Below are positions 42,689 to 55,664 of a DNA stretch of 64,000 nt, piece after piece (position 1 is the stretch's first letter; every line of letters begins with the position of its first letter). Source of the DNA: Arachis hypogaea (Eukaryota; Streptophyta; Magnoliopsida; Fabales; Fabaceae); assembly GCF_003086295.3 (NCBI RefSeq), contig NC_092048.1:70412841-70476840 (forward strand), read 5' to 3'. The notes under the pieces are model-generated. The model saw nothing but the letters and a program-made list of their open reading frames with translations. It was not told where the DNA came from and did no database searches. The translations under genes and the position numbers were made by a program.

Positions 42689-43793
42689 GAAAATAAAATG
42701 GGATAAAAAGAAGAGAATATACTATGAATTCCAAAATATCAATGAAAATTAGCTCCAATCAGATGAGCGGGACTTGTAGCTTTTTGCCTCTTGAATAGTT
42801 TTGGCATCTCAATTTATCCATTGAAGTTCAGAATGATTGGCATCTATAGGAACTCAGAGTTCAGATAGTGTTATTGATTCTCCTAGTTCAGTATGTTGAT
42901 TCTTGAACACAGCTACTTTATGAGTCTTGGCCGTGGCCCTAAGCACTTTGTTTTCCAGTATTACCACCGGATACATAAATGCCACAGACACATAACTGGG
43001 TGAACCTTTTCAGATTGTGACTCAGCTTTGCTAAAGTCCCCAATTAGAAGTGTCCAGGGTTCTTAAGCACACTCTTCTTTTTGCTTTGGACCTCGACTTT
43101 AACCGCTCAGTCTCAGGTTTTCACTTGATACCTTCACGCCACAAGCACATGGTTAGGGACAGCTTGGTTTAGCCGCTTAGGCCAGGATTTTATTCCTTTA
43201 GGCCCTCCTATCCACTGATGCTCAAAGCCTTGGATCCTTTTTATTTACCCTTGCCTTTTGGTTTTAAGGGCTATTGGCTTTTTGCTCTTGCCTTTTGATT
43301 TAAAGAGCTTTTGGCTTTTTCTGCTTACTTTTTCTTTTTCTTTATTTTTTTTTCGCAATTTTTTTTTGCAAGCTTTTGTATTCACTGCTTTTTCTTGCTT
43401 CAAGAATCATTTTTATGATTTTTCAGATTATCAAATAACATGTCTCCTTTTTCCTTATTCTTCAAGAGCCAACATATTTAACATTCATAAACATCAACTT
43501 CAAAAGACATATGCGCTGTTCAAGCATTCATTCAGAAAACAAAAAGTATTGTCACCACATCAAAATAATTAAACTAGTTTCAAGGATGAATTTGAAACCA
43601 TGTACTTCTTGTTCTTTTGTAATTAAAACAATTTTCATTTAAGAGATGTGATGGATTCATATTCATAACTTTAAGGCATAGACACTTAGACACTAGTGAT
43701 CATGTAATAAGACACAAATATAAATAATCATAAAGCTTAAAAATCGGAAAACAAGAAAATAAATAAACAAGGAGATTAAGGAATGAGTCCACC
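42689..43793 (-). other. 3' untranslated region of I
   Basis: Non-coding and colinear with A 7211-8303 on the opposite strand. Open frames across poly-T stretches here (43258-43572) are low-complexity artefacts. Confidence 0.65.
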
Positions 43794-44944
43794 TTAGTGA
43801 GGGTAGCGTTTTCCTCTTCTTGAAGAACCAATGGTGCCCTTGAGCTCCTCTATGTCTCTTCCTTGTCTTTGTTGTTCCTCCCTCATAGCTCTTTGATCTT
43901 CTCTAATTTCATAGAGGATGATGGAATGCTCTTAGTGCTCCATCCTTAGTTGTCCCATTCTGGAACTTAATTCTCCTAGGGAAGTGTTGATTTGCTCCCA
44001 ATAATTCTGTGGAGGAAAGTGCATTCCCTGAGGCATCTCAGGGATTTCATGGTGAGGAATCTCCTCATGCTCATGTTGAGGTTCATGATCTCTTGTTTGC
44101 TCCATCCTTTTCTTAGTGATGGGCTTATCCTCTTCAATGAGGATGTCTCCCTCTATGTCAATTCCAGCCGAATTGCAGAGGTGGCAAATGAGGTGAGGAA
44201 AGGCTAACCTTGCCAAATTGGAGGACTTGTCAGCCACCTTGTAGAGTTCTTGAGGTATAATCTCATGAACTTCCACTTCCTCCCCAATCATGATACTATG
44301 GATCATGATGGCCCGGTCTATAGTAACTTCAGACCGGTTGCTAGTAGGAATGATTGAGCGTTGAATGAACTCTAGCCATCCCCTAGCCACTGGTTTGAGG
44401 TCAAGCCTTCTTAGTTGAACCGGCTTGCCTTTTGAGTCAATTTTCCATTGAGCTCCTTCCACACATATGTCCATGAGGACTTGGTCCAACCTTTGATCAA
44501 AGTTGACTCTTCTAGTGTAGGTGTGTACGTTTTCTTCCATCATTGGCAAGTTGAACGCCAACCTTACATTTTCTGGACTGAAATATAAGTATTTTCCCCG
44601 AACCATAGTAAGCCAATGCTTTGGATTCGGGTTCACACTTTGATCATGGTTCCTTATGATCCATGAATTTGCATAGAACTCTTGAACCATTAAGATCCCG
44701 ACTTGTTGAATAGGGTTGTGAGAACTTCCCAACCTCTTCTTTGAATCTCAAGTCGGATCTCCGGATACTCATTCCTTTTGAGTTTGAAAGGAACCTCAGG
44801 GATCACTTTCTTCTTGGCCACAACTTCATAGAAGTGGTCTTGATGGACCTTAGAGATGAATCTCTCCATCTCCCATGACTCAGAGGTGGAAGTAATTGCC
44901 TTCCCTTTCCTCTTTCTAGAGGTTTCTCTGGCCTTAGGTGCCAT
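43794..44944 (-). pseudogene. ORF3 of element I, frameshifted
   Basis: ATG at 44944 begins MAPKARETSRKRKGKAITST and matches the A protein closely. A one-base loss near 44720 shifts the frame inside the TNPIQQVGI block. A TAA at 43934-43932 (from CAA) comes before the last 45 codons. The Tyr codon that is a stop in A is intact here, so each copy keeps what the other lost. The tail has the same coiled coil (GQLRMEH, EDQRAMREEQQRQGRDIEEL). Confidence 0.8.
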
Positions 44945-44984
44945 GAGTGGTTATAGAAAAATAAAAAGCTATGCTTTTACCACA

Positions 44985-45260
44985 CCAAACTTAAAATGTT
45001 TGCTCATCCCGGAGCAAAAGAAGAAAGAAAGAAGTAGAAGAAGAAAAATAGAGGAGAGGGAGAGAGAGATGGTTTTGGCCAAGGGGAAGAAGAGAGGGTT
45101 TTGTTGTGTGAAAATGAAGAGGGAATGAGGGGTTTATATAGGAGTGGGGAGGGGTTTAGGGTTCGGCCATTTAGGGTTTAGGGAAATTATTTTGAATTTA
45201 AAGGTAGGTGGGGTTTTTGGGAAAGAGAGGATGGATGTGATTGGTGAAGAGGTGATGGGG
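44985..45260 (-). promoter_or_regulatory. Internal promoter-like segment and hairpin upstream of ORF3 in I
   Basis: On the minus strand: CCAATCACATCC near 45243-45232, TATATAAA at 45140-45133, CT-rich leader, then hairpin TTTGCTC-CGGGAT-GAGCAAA (45018-44999) and TTTTAAGTTTGGTGTGG. The ATG follows about 40 bases later. Confidence 0.6.
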
Positions 45261-45447
45261 AAGAGTGATTGAGTTGATTGGTGAGGGATATTTGGGGAAG
45301 AGAGTTATGGAAAGGTGTGAAGAGGAGAGAAGAAGTAGGTGGGGATCCTGTGGGGTCCACAGATCCTGAGGGAATCCTGTGGGGTCCACAGATCCTTAGG
45401 TGTTTGAGGATTTCTCATCCCTGCACCTTTTTGACGTGTAAAACGCC

Positions 45448-45775
45448 CCATATATGCAACCCTGGCATTTAACGCCAAACTGCAGCATGTTTCTGGTGTT
45501 AAATGCCACTTCCTTGCTTGTTTTGGGCATTCAACGCCAGTCCATAGCATGTTTCTGGCGTTGAACGCCAGAATAGTGCATGTTTCTGGCGTTAAACGCC
45601 AGTCTGATGCTTGTTTCTGGCGTTTAATGCCAGCTTTCCTCTGGGTGCAATCTTGGCATTTAAACGCCAGACTGCTGCTTGTTTTTGGCATTTAACGCCA
45701 GTTTCATGCTCTGTTCTGGCGTTAAACGCCAGCCAGATGCTCCTTTCTGGCGTTTAAACGCCAGTAAGCCCTTCC
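45448..45775 (-). repeat. Palindromic word array (TGGCGTTTAACGCCA type) in I
   Basis: About a dozen GGCGTTNAACGCC words with CAGAA..TTCTG borders, more than in the A array at 5337-5515. The centre is often TTTAA here and TTCAA/CTGAA in A. Confidence 0.8.
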
Positions 45776-45913
45776 TCCAGGGTGTGCTATTTTCAATGCT
45801 GTTTTTCATTCTGTTTTTGATTTTTCAGTAGTTTTTGTGACTCCACATGATCATCAACCTAATAAAACATGAAATAAAAAAGAGAAAATAAAATAAAAAA
45901 TGATTAAATAACA

Positions 45914-45929
45914 TTGGGTTGCCTCCCAA
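45914..45929 (-). promoter_or_regulatory. Post-ORF stem-loop TTGGG-AGGCAA-CCCAA of I
   Basis: Identical to the A hairpin at 5181-5196 and again just downstream of the gag-protease stop. Confidence 0.6.
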
Positions 45930-45978
45930 CAAGCGCTTCTTTAATGTCAGTAGCTTAACAGTGAGCTCTCATGGAGCC

Positions 45979-48315
45979 TCACAGATAATCAGAGCAAGGT
46001 TGAGACCTCCCAACACCAAACTTAGAGTTTGGTTGTGGGGGTTCAACACCAAACATAGAGTTTGGTTGTGGCCTCCCAACACTAAACTTAGAGTTTGACT
46101 GTGGGGGCTTTGGTTGACTCTGCAGTGAGAGAAGTTTTTCATGCTTCCTCTCCATGGTTACAGAAGGAGGTCCTTGAGTTTTAGACACAAGGTTGTCCTC
46201 ATTTAGTTGAAGGACTAACTCTCCTCTGTCCATATCAATGACAGCTCTTGCTGTGGCTAGGAAGGGTCTTCCAAGGATGATGGATTCATCCTCATCCTTC
46301 CCAGTGTCTAGGATTATGAAATCAGTAGGGATGTAAAGGCTTTCAACCTTTACTAACACATCCTCTACTAGTCCATAAGCCTGTTTTCTTAAGTTGTCTG
46401 CCAATTGTAATGAGAATATGGTAGGCTGTACCTCAATGATCCCCAGCTTCTCCATTACAGAGAGTGGCATAAGATTTATACCTGACCCTAGGTCACACAG
46501 AGCTTTCTCAAAGGTCATGGTGCCTATGGTACAGGATATTAAGAATTTGCGAGGATCTTGTTTCTTTTAAGGTAAAGTTTGCTGAACCCCTGTATTTAGT
46601 TCACTAATGAGCAAGGGAGGTTCACCTTCCCAAGTCTCATTACCAAACAGCTTGGCATTCAGCTTCATGATGGCTCCTAGATATTGAGCAACTTGCTCTT
46701 CGGTTACATCTTCATCATCTTCAGAGGAAGAATAGTCTTCAGAGCTCATGAACGGCAGAAGGAGGTTTAGTGGAATCTCTATGGTCTCTATATGAGCCTC
46801 AGATTCCTTTGGGTCCTTAATAGGGAACTCCTTCTTGCTTGAGAGACGTCCCATGAGGTCATCCTCATTGGGATTCACGTCCTCTCCTTCCTCTCTAGGT
46901 TCGGCCATGTTGATTATGTTAATGGCCTTGCACTCTCTTTTTGGATTCTCTTCAGTATTGCTTGGGAGAGTACTAGGAGGGGTTTCAGTGATTTTCTTAC
47001 TCAGTTGGCCCACTTGTACCTCCAAATTTCTTATGGAAGACCTTGTTTCACTCATGAAACTTAGAGTGGCCTTGGACAGATCAGAGACTAAGTTTGCTAA
47101 ATTAGAGGTATTTTGTTCAGAGTTCTCTGTCTGTTGCTGAGAAGATGATGGAAAAGGCTTGCTATTGCTGAGCCTGTTTCTTCCACCATTATTAAAGCCT
47201 TGTTGAGGCTTTTGTTGATCCTTCCATGAGAGATTTGGGTGATTTTTCCATGAGGGATTATAGGTGTTTCCATAGGGTTCACCCATGTAATTCACCTCTG
47301 CTATTGCAGGGTTCTCAGGATCATAAGCTTCTTCCTCAGAAGATGCCTCTTGAGTACTGTTGGATGCAGCTTGCATTCCATTCAGACTCTGGGAAATCAT
47401 GTTGACTTGCTGAGTCAACATTTTGTTCTGAGCCAATATGGCATTCAGAGTATCAATTTCAAGAACTCCCTTCTTCTGAGGCGTTCCATTATTCACGAAA
47501 TTTCTCTCAAAAGTATACATGAATTGATTATTTGCAACCATGTCAATAAGTTCTTGAGCTTCTGCAGGCGTTTTCTTTAGGTGAATGGATCCACCTGTAG
47601 AATGGTTCAGTGATATCTTGGAGAACTCAAACAGACCATAATAGAATATATCCAGAATGGTCCATTCTGAAAGCATGTCAGGAGGACACCTTTTGGTCAT
47701 CTGCTTGTATCTTTCCCAAACTTCATAGAGGGATTCACCATCTTTTTGCTTGAAGGTCTGAACATCCACTCTAAGCTTGCTCAGCTTTTGAGGAGGAAAG
47801 AACTTAGCCAAGAAGGCTGTGACTAGCTTATCCCAAGAGTTCAGGCTATCTTTAGGTTGTGAGTCCATCCATGTTCTAGCTCTGTCTCTTACAGCAAAAG
47901 GGAAAAGCATGAGCCTGTAGACTTCAGGATCTACTCCATTAGTCTTAACAGTCTTACAGATCTGCAGGAACTCAGTTAAAAACTGATAGGGATCTTCTGA
48001 TGGAAGTCTATGGAATTTGCAGTTCTGTTGCATTAGAGCAACTAATTGAGGTTTCAGCTCAAAATTGTTTGCTCCAATGGTAGGGATTGAGATGCTTCTT
48101 CCATCAAACTTGGAAGTAGGTGTAGTATAATCACCAAGCATCCTCCTTGCGTTATTGTTGTTAGGTGCGTCTGCCATCTCCTTTTCTTGTTCAAAAATTT
48201 TAGTAAGGTTGTCTCTGGATTGTTGTAATTTAGCTTCTCTTAGTTTTCTCTTCAGAGTCCTTTCAAGTTCTGGATCAGCTTCAACAAGAATGCCTTTTTC
48301 CTTGTTCCTGCTCAT
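45979..48315 (-). pseudogene. gag-pro: Gag-protease of element I, one stop codon
   Basis: ATG at 48315 begins MSRNKEKGILVEADPELERT and follows the A protein throughout. A single TAA (46569-46567, from CAA) lies just before the protease, which then continues in frame with CTIGTMTFEKALCDLGSGIN and IILGRPFLATARAVIDMDRG. The tail again has PNSKFGV-like repeats. Without the stop the layout is the same as in A, including the absence of RT. Confidence 0.9.
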
Positions 48316-49747
48316 ATGAAAGAGAAGAAAACAAGAAAAGAAGAAGAATCCTCTATGTTACAGTAAAGAGGTTCCTTATTGTTAGTAGAAGAAGAAAGGG
48401 AATTAGAGTGAAGAAGAATGGATAATCCAAACACAAGGGTGAGGATAGGAGCAGAGATATGAGATGAAGAGAAGAGTTAGTAAGTAATTAAATAAATAGA
48501 AGGAGATGAGAGAAAGAAGTTTTCGAAAATAATTTTTGAAAAGGAGTTGATGATTTTCGAAAATTAAAGGGGAAATAAAATTAAAATTAAAATTTAAAAT
48601 AATTAATTAATTAAAAAGAATTTTTGAAAAAGAGGGAGGTATTTTCGAAAATTAGAGAGGGAAGAGTAGTTAGGTGGTTTTGAAAAAGATAAGAAGTAAA
48701 CAAAAAGTCAATTAGTTAGTTGAAAAAGATTTGAAAATCAATTTTGAAAGGATAAGAAGATAAGAAGTTAGAGAAGATATTTTAAAATCAAATTTTTGAA
48801 AAAATATGATTTAAAAAGATATGATAGAAAGATATGATTAAAAAGATATAATTAAAAAGATTTAATTTTTTAAGATTAAAATTGATTACTTGACCAACAA
48901 GAAACTAAAAGATAAGATTCTAGAATTTAAAGATTGAACTTTTCTTAACAAGAAAGTAACAAACTTCAAATTTTTGAACCAATCACATTACTTGTTTGTT
49001 AAGTTTTGAAAATTTTGAAATAAAATTAAGAAAAAGATTTTGAAAATAATTTTTTTGAAATTTTCGAAAATCATAAAAAAACTGAAGAAGATTTAATTTT
49101 TGAAAAAGTTTTGAAAAAGATAAGATTTTTAAAATTGAAATTTTGATTTGACTCATAAGAAACAACTAGATTTTAAAAATTTTTGAAAAAGTCAATCCAA
49201 ATTTTTGAAATTTTGAGATAAATAAAGAAAAGATATTTTTTATTTTTGAATTTTTAATGATGAGAGAGAAAAACACAATTATGACCCAAAACATGAAAAT
49301 TATGAATCAAAACAAGAAAAATATGTAAGAACACTTTGAATGCAAAGATGAACACCAAGAACACTTTGAATGTCAAGATGAACACCAAGAACTTATTTTT
49401 GAAAAATTTTCAAGAAAAGAAAACATGCACGACACCAAACTTAAAAATTTGCAAACTTTAGACACTAACAAATTGAAAATGCATATGAAAAACAAGTAAA
49501 GACACAAAACAAGAAAATAAGGGGATCAAACAAGAAGATTGGCCAAGAACAACTTGAAGATCATGAAGAATGCAATGCATGAAATTTTCGAAAATAATTT
49601 TTAGAAAATTAAAAAGATGCAATTGACACCAAACTTAAAACTTGACTCTAGACTCAAACAAGAAACACAACAAATATTTTTGATTTTATGATTCTATAAA
49701 TTTTTTTGATTTTTCGAAAATAAATTTGGGAAAAACGAAAAAAGAAG

Positions 49748-49795
<48 letters not shown>

Positions 49796-49888
49796 TTTTC
49801 GAAAATAAGAAATAAAAAGCTTAAAATTAAAATAAAATTACCTACTCTGAGCAACAAGATGAACCGTCAGTTGTCCAAACTCGAACAA
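48316..49888 (-). other. Leader of element I
   Basis: Non-coding, AT-rich, with TTTTCGAAAAT-type words as in A. A TA microsatellite of about 20 units lies at 49750-49791. TAAGTTTGGTGTC words occur near 49440 and 49630. Confidence 0.6.
49750..49791. repeat. Microsatellite (TA)n
   Basis: An uninterrupted TA run of about 42 bases in the leader of I. Confidence 0.95.
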
Positions 49889-49906
49889 TCCCCGGCAACG
49901 GCGCCA
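49889..49906 (-). other. Primer binding site of I (tRNA-Asp)
   Basis: Minus strand TGGCGCCGTTGCCGGGGA, exact. A decayed second copy of the region (GGTAACGGCGCTAAAAACTT) lies inside the LTR near 49945. Confidence 0.9.
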
Positions 49907-49912
49907 AAAACT

Positions 49913-51594
49913 TGGTGCGCAGAAATCATGATCATTCCTTCCTTGGTAACGGCGCTAAAAACTTAATACGCACGTTCATGTTCTTAATTCTGTTTCACAA
50001 CTTCGTACAACTAGCCAGCAAGTGCACTGGGTCGTCCAAGTAATAAACCTTACGTGAGTAAGGGTCGATCCCACGGAGATTGTCGGCTTGAAGCAAGCTA
50101 TGGTCACCTTGTAAATCTCAGTCAGGCGGATTCAAATGTATTAAGAGATTATGGTGTACTAAAAGATAATTAAAATAGGATAGAGATACTTATGTAAATC
50201 ATTGGTGAGAATTTCAGATAAGCGTATAGAGATGCTTTCGTTCCTCTGAACCTCTGCTTTCCTGCTGTCTTCATCCAATCAGTCCTACTCCTTTCCATGG
50301 CAAGCTGTATGTTAGGCATCACCGTTGTCAATGGCCACCTGTCCTCTCAGTGAAAATGGTCCAATGCGCTGTCACTGCATGGCTAATCATCTGTCGGTTC
50401 TCGATCATACTGGAATAGGATTTACTATCTTTTTGCGTCTGTCACTACGCCTAGCACTCGCGAGTTTAAAGCTCGTCACAGTCATTCAATCCCTGAATCC
50501 TACTCGGAATACCATAGACAAGGTTTAGACTTTCCGAATTCTCAAGAATGGCCGTCCATGGGTTCTAACTTATACCACGAAGATACTAATAACTCGGACT
50601 CGGTCCCCTATATTAGATATCCAAGAGATACTCATTCTAGCTTGTTTGCATGTAGAACAGAAGTGTTTGTCAGGCACGCGTTCATAAGTGAGAATGATGA
50701 TGAGCGTCACATAATCATCACATTCATCATGTTCTTGGGTGCGAATGAACATCTTAGAAGCGGAATAAGTTGAATTGAATAGAAAAACAGTAGTACTTTG
50801 TATTAATTTATGAGGAACAGCAAAGCTCTATACCTTAATCTATGGAGTGTAGAAACTCTATCGTAAAAAATACATAAGTGATAAGGTCCAGGCATGGCCG
50901 AATGGCCAGCCCTCCTAAAAGTCTAAGATAGCATAAAACTAATCAAAGATCTGATCCGAAGATGTAAATACAATAGTAAAAAGTCCTATTTATACTAAAC
51001 TAGTTACTAGGGTTTACAGAATGAGTAATTGATGCAGAAATCCACTTCTGGGGCCCACTTGGTGTGTGCTTGGGCTGAGCATAGAGCTTTACACGTGTAG
51101 AGGCTTCTCTTGGAGTTGAATGCCAGTTTGTCACCTGTTTCTGGCGTTTAACTCCACTTTGCAACCTGTTTCTGGCGTTTGACTCTAGAATGCAGCATGG
51201 AACTGGCGTTCAACGCCCGTTTACGTCATCTATCCTTAATCAAAGTATGGACTATTATATATTTCTGGAAAGCCCTGGATGTCTACTTTCTAACGCAATT
51301 GAGAGCGCACCATTTGGAGTTCTGTAGCTCTAGAAAATCCACTTTGAGTGCAGGGAGGTCAGAATCCAATAACATCTGCAGTCCTTCTTCAACCTCCGAA
51401 TCTGATTTTTACTCAAGTCCCTCAATTTCAGCCAGAAAATACCTGAAATCACAGAAAAATACACAAACTCATAGTAAAGTCTAGAAATGTAAATTTTAAT
51501 TAAAAACTAATAAAAATATACTAAAAACTAACTAAATTATACTAAAAACTATGTAAAAACAATGCCAAAAAGCGTATAAATTATCCGCTCATCA
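49913..51594 (-). repeat. Element I 5' LTR (1682 bp)
   Basis: Minus-strand start TGATGAGCGGATAATTTATA at 51594; end ..TTTCTGCGCACCA at 49913. It carries GGCGTTCAACGCC-like words near 51120-51225 and a TATAAATAG (minus) near 50990. The left end is matched by similarity to the A LTR. Confidence 0.88.
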
Positions 51595-54500
51595 CTCAAC
51601 TTGAAGGCCCTCCTAGAATTTGTGGTTTGTGCTCTAGCACCACGCATTACACTGATCAATTCCATCAAACTCTAGAGGAGCATGCTCTTGTTGTGGCCAA
51701 TGTGAATTACAACAACCGTCTACCCTATCCTTCTCAAGGCCAAAATAACTACTCTCATGGTAGTAATTAAAATCAAGGGTGGAGGGATAATGCACAAGGG
51801 AGCAATCAAAACCAAAGATGGAACAACTCTTCTTCTCATTACAACAACAACCAATCTTCATCTAAATACCATCACAACAACAACAACCACCAAGCCAACC
51901 AAAATCACCAAAACCAAAACCAAAGCAACTACATCAAATACCAAGCACCACACCATAGACAACAATCTAACCAATCCTCTTCATCTTCCACCAATCAATT
52001 TGATGAGCTTAGAACCACTATGGAGAAACGGGACGAGAGCTACAAGGCTCAATTCGATACCATGGGCGCTTAATTAGCCAATCTTACCGACATGATCTCG
52101 AAGATGTCCATGTCCTCCAACAATACCAACCAACCCTCAAGCTCTTCTAGCCTTCCTTCCCAACCCCAACCAAACCCCAAAGGTGGTCTCAACGTCATCA
52201 CTATACAGTCGGGGACTACATTAGAAGAGATACCTCCTAGGGTAATGGAAGACATTCATGAGGAAGAAGTGGTTGTTGAAGCTCCACATGAAGAGGAGGA
52301 GGTAGTCAAAAAGCATGATGAAGAAAGTGTAAGCCTTAAGGAACCCAAGAGGAAAGCTATAGTGGATGAGTCCATTCCTATCCCATTTCCTTTCTTGGTG
52401 AAGAAAGCAAAGAAGACGCCGGAATTCGATTTAAACATGCTTCAAGTGTTCAAGAAAGTTGAGGTAACCATACCACTTCTTGATGCTATCCAACAAATTT
52501 TGAAGTATACAAAATTTCTGAAAGACTTGTGCACACACAAGGATAGGATACGAGAGTTGGAGACATTATCCTTGGGTAGTTCAATTTCTTCCTTGATGGA
52601 ACCTATTCCAAAGAAAGGTGGTGACTCTAGACCTTGTTTAGTTTCTTGTTGTATTGGTGGACGTACTTTTCATGACTGTATGTATGATCTAGGAGCTTGC
52701 GTAAGCATCATGCCACTTTCTATCTTTGTGCGGTTGAATTTAGCTCCATTAAAGAAGTCGGCGGCGAAGTTTGCCTTAGCCGATAAAAGTGTGATCACGG
52801 TGATGGGAATAGCAGAAGATGTACTTGTGGCAATCAAGGACTTAGTCTTTCCGGTTGACTTTTACATCCTTGAAATGCCCCCAACAGAAAATAGAAGCTC
52901 ATCCTCTGTTCTACTTGGTAGACCCTTCCTCAAGACCTCTAAATTCAAGTTAGATGCCTTCACCGGCACATATTCTTTTGAGGTTGGAGACAAAACTATC
53001 AAGTTCAATTTAGAAGAGGCCATGAAGCATCCTCCCGAAGAGCATTTCGTTCTCCGATGTGATGTAATCGATGAAGTGGTAGCGAAAGTGCAAGAAGAAG
53101 ACCACAACAAGTTGTGCTACCATGTTGTTGAAGAGACGGATGACCAAGAGAATGAATATGAGAAAGTTGTTGAGAATGAACTCCGTGAGCTTGATGAAAA
53201 GGAACCTCAGCTTGAGGCAAAAAGTGAACTGAAGCCTCTTCCATCTCATTTGAAGTTTGCTTTCTTAGAGGACAACCAAAAGTTTCCAGTCATTATTGCT
53301 AGTGAGCTTTCGAGTGAAGAAGAAGAAAAGCTCCTAGATGTCCTAAGAAGGTACAAGAAGGCAATTGGTTGGAGCCTAGCTGATATTGTGGGGATTGACC
53401 CTCACAAGTGCATGCATCGTATATTTCTCCAAGAGGGAGCTAGGCTGGTTAGGCAACCTCAAAGGAGGCTCAACCCGACCATCCTTGATGTGGTAAAGAA
53501 GGAGGTCACTAGGCTACTTGATGCGGGTATCATATACCCAATTTCTGATAGTGAATGGGTGAGCCCAGTCCATGTTGTTCCCAAGAAATTGGGCATTACT
53601 GCGATTAAGAAGGATGATGGTGGAGTGGTCACCAAGAGAGTACAAAATGCATGGCGAGTGTGCATCGATTATAGGAGGTTGAACGCCGCTACAAGAAAGG
53701 ACCACTACCCTTTGCCCTTTGTTGATCAGATGTTGGACCGTTTGGTGGGTAAATCCCATTATTGCTTTCTTGATGGATTCACTGGTTACTTCCAGATTCA
53801 CATTGCTCCTGAAGATCAGGAAAAGACCACATTCACTTGCCCTTTTGGCACCTTTGCCTATAAAAGGATGCCATTTGGACTATGTAATGCACCTGCTACT
53901 TTTCAGCGGTGTATGACCAGTGTCTTTTCTGATCTAATGGAGAATTGTCTGGAAGTCTTTATGGACGACTTCAGTGTTTATGGAAATTCATTTAATTGTT
54001 GCTTAGAGAACTTGGCCAAGGTCCTAGCTAGATGTGTTGACACTAACCTTGTCTTAAACTTTGAAAAATGCCACTTTATGGTAAGGCAAGGTATAGTGTT
54101 AGGACATGTGGTATCTAGTGAAGGCATTTCTGTAGACCCGGCCAAGGTCGATGTTGTCACCACTTTACTTCACCCCTCATCTGTGAGGGAGGTTCGCTCG
54201 TTTTTGGGACATGCAGGATTTTGCAGGCGCTTTATCAAAGATTTCAGCAAAATTGCTTTGCCATTGTCGCGCCTACTCCAAAAAGATGTGGATTTTGAGT
54301 TTGACAGTGCATGTGTGAAAGCATTTGAAGAGCTAAGGAGAGTTCTTACCACAGCATCGATTGTGCGAGGCCCCAACTGGACATTGCCATTTGAGATAAT
54401 GTGCAATGCTTCAAACCATGCTGTAGGTGCCGCGCTTGCACATCGCGATGGTAAACTTCCTTATGTCATTGCTTACTCTTTTAAAACATTGGATGCAGCG

Positions 54501-55437
54501 CAATCCAACTATACCACTACAGAAAAGGAACTCCTAGCTATTGTTCATGCTTTAGATAAATTCAGATCTTATCTGCTAGGGTCCAAGATAGTGGTATACA
54601 CGGATCATGCAGCTTTGAAGTACTTATTGACCAAGAATGAGTCAAAGCCTAGACTCATACGTTGGATCTTGCTTTTGCAAGAATTCGACATTGAGATTAG
54701 GTACTGGAGTGGGTCTCAAAACTTGGTTGCGGATCATTTAAGCCGCCTTGAGAATTTAAAATTTGACCCATTTCCGATCAATGACTCATTCCCATTGGAT
54801 AGTTTGCATGCTGTGTCGGATAGCTTTCCTTGGTTTGCCCCAATGGCGAACTACTTGGTTGCGAAAATCTTCCCTCCCAACTTTTCTAACAACCAAAGAG
54901 ACAAGTTGAGGAGTGATTCCAAATACTACATTTGGGATGATCCTCACTTGTGGAAGAGGGGCATGGACCAAGTAATTCAAAGATGTGTGCCGGAATCTGA
55001 AATTCAACCCGTTCTTGAAGCTTAACATTCGTCCGAATGTGGTGGCCACTTTGGCCCACAAAAGATAGCTAAAAAGGTGTTGGATTGTGGATTCTGGTGG
55101 CCAACCTTATTCAAGGATGCTAACCGGTTCTGTGTGTCTTGCCATCAGTGTCAGAAGTCGGGAAACACGTCCCAAAGGGATGAAATGCCTCATCAACCTA
55201 TGTTGTTTTATGAGATATTTGATGTATGGGGCATTGACTTTATGGGACCGTTTCCCAACTCAAGTGGATATCTATATATTCTGCTAGCGGTTGACTACGT
55301 GTCAAAGTGGGTAGAAGCAATACCTACCCACTTTGACGACCCCAATACCGTTGTTTCTTTTATTAGAAATCACATTGTATGCCGTTACGGGTCGCCACGA
55401 GCAATCGTGAGCGACCAAGGATCCCACTTTTGTTATG
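51595..55437 (+). mobile_element. Element J: gag-pol part of a Ty3/gypsy Athila-like element
   Basis: Only coding sequence remains, from the gag zinc knuckle to the middle of integrase. The left part was lost or displaced by insertion of I and the deletion at 41927. The right part ends inside integrase where minus-strand K sequence begins. No LTR is present. Confidence 0.85.
51597..55437 (+). pseudogene. gag-pol: gag-pol polyprotein of element J, partial
   Basis: One frame throughout. The gag knuckle CGLCSSTTHYTDQF has Phe where the last Cys of CCHC is expected. Two stops (TAA 51768 and 52071) precede the long open part 52092-55022. The protease has CMYDLGACVSIMPLS and VLLGRPFLKT. RT shows [56 protein letters not shown] and FMDDFSVYG. 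RNase H has Asn instead of the first catalytic Asp (MCNAS against MCDAS in B) but keeps YTDHAA. TAA at 55023 interrupts the integrase finger. The core then shows WGIDFMGPFP (first Asp) and VSDQGSHF (second Asp) but ends before the catalytic Glu. Confidence 0.9.
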
Positions 55438-55607
55438 ATAAGGGTGAAATGTCTTCTTTAATGAAAACCATGGTGGAACACCAAACTTAGATTTACACAC
55501 TCACCCTTTACTTTCTTTGGTGTGCAACACCAAACTTAGCTCCTAGCAATGTAGAGAAATCTCATTACTCTCTTATTGACAAGCTATGGAAAGAGAATTA
55601 CCTTTAG

Positions 55608-55623
55608 TTGGTTTGCCTCCCAA
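55608..55623 (-). promoter_or_regulatory. Post-ORF stem-loop of K
   Basis: The minus strand reads TTGGG-AGGCAAA-CCAA, a weaker 4-bp version of the A and I hairpin, about 45 bases after the pol stop codon. Confidence 0.5.
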
Positions 55624-55664
55624 CAAGCGCTCTTTTAATGTCACTAGCTTGACGACTAACTCTC

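Larger units (their letters stand above)
41928..51594 (-). mobile_element. Element I: sister of A (gag-protease plus ORF3, no pol), 3' LTR truncated
   Basis: On the minus strand: 5' LTR 51594-49913, primer site, leader, gag-protease, hairpin, word array, promoter segment, ORF3, 3' region, polypurine region and the first 723 bases of the 3' LTR. The order is identical to A, again without RT, RNase H or integrase, so the pol-less form is a family and not one accident. The right flank is gag-coding sequence of element J. The left LTR is cut at about 41927. Confidence 0.9.

Noticed and set aside
45305..45691. 128-codon frame on the minus strand with repeated Cys-rich segments
   Set aside because: It is the palindrome array of I translated, not a gene.
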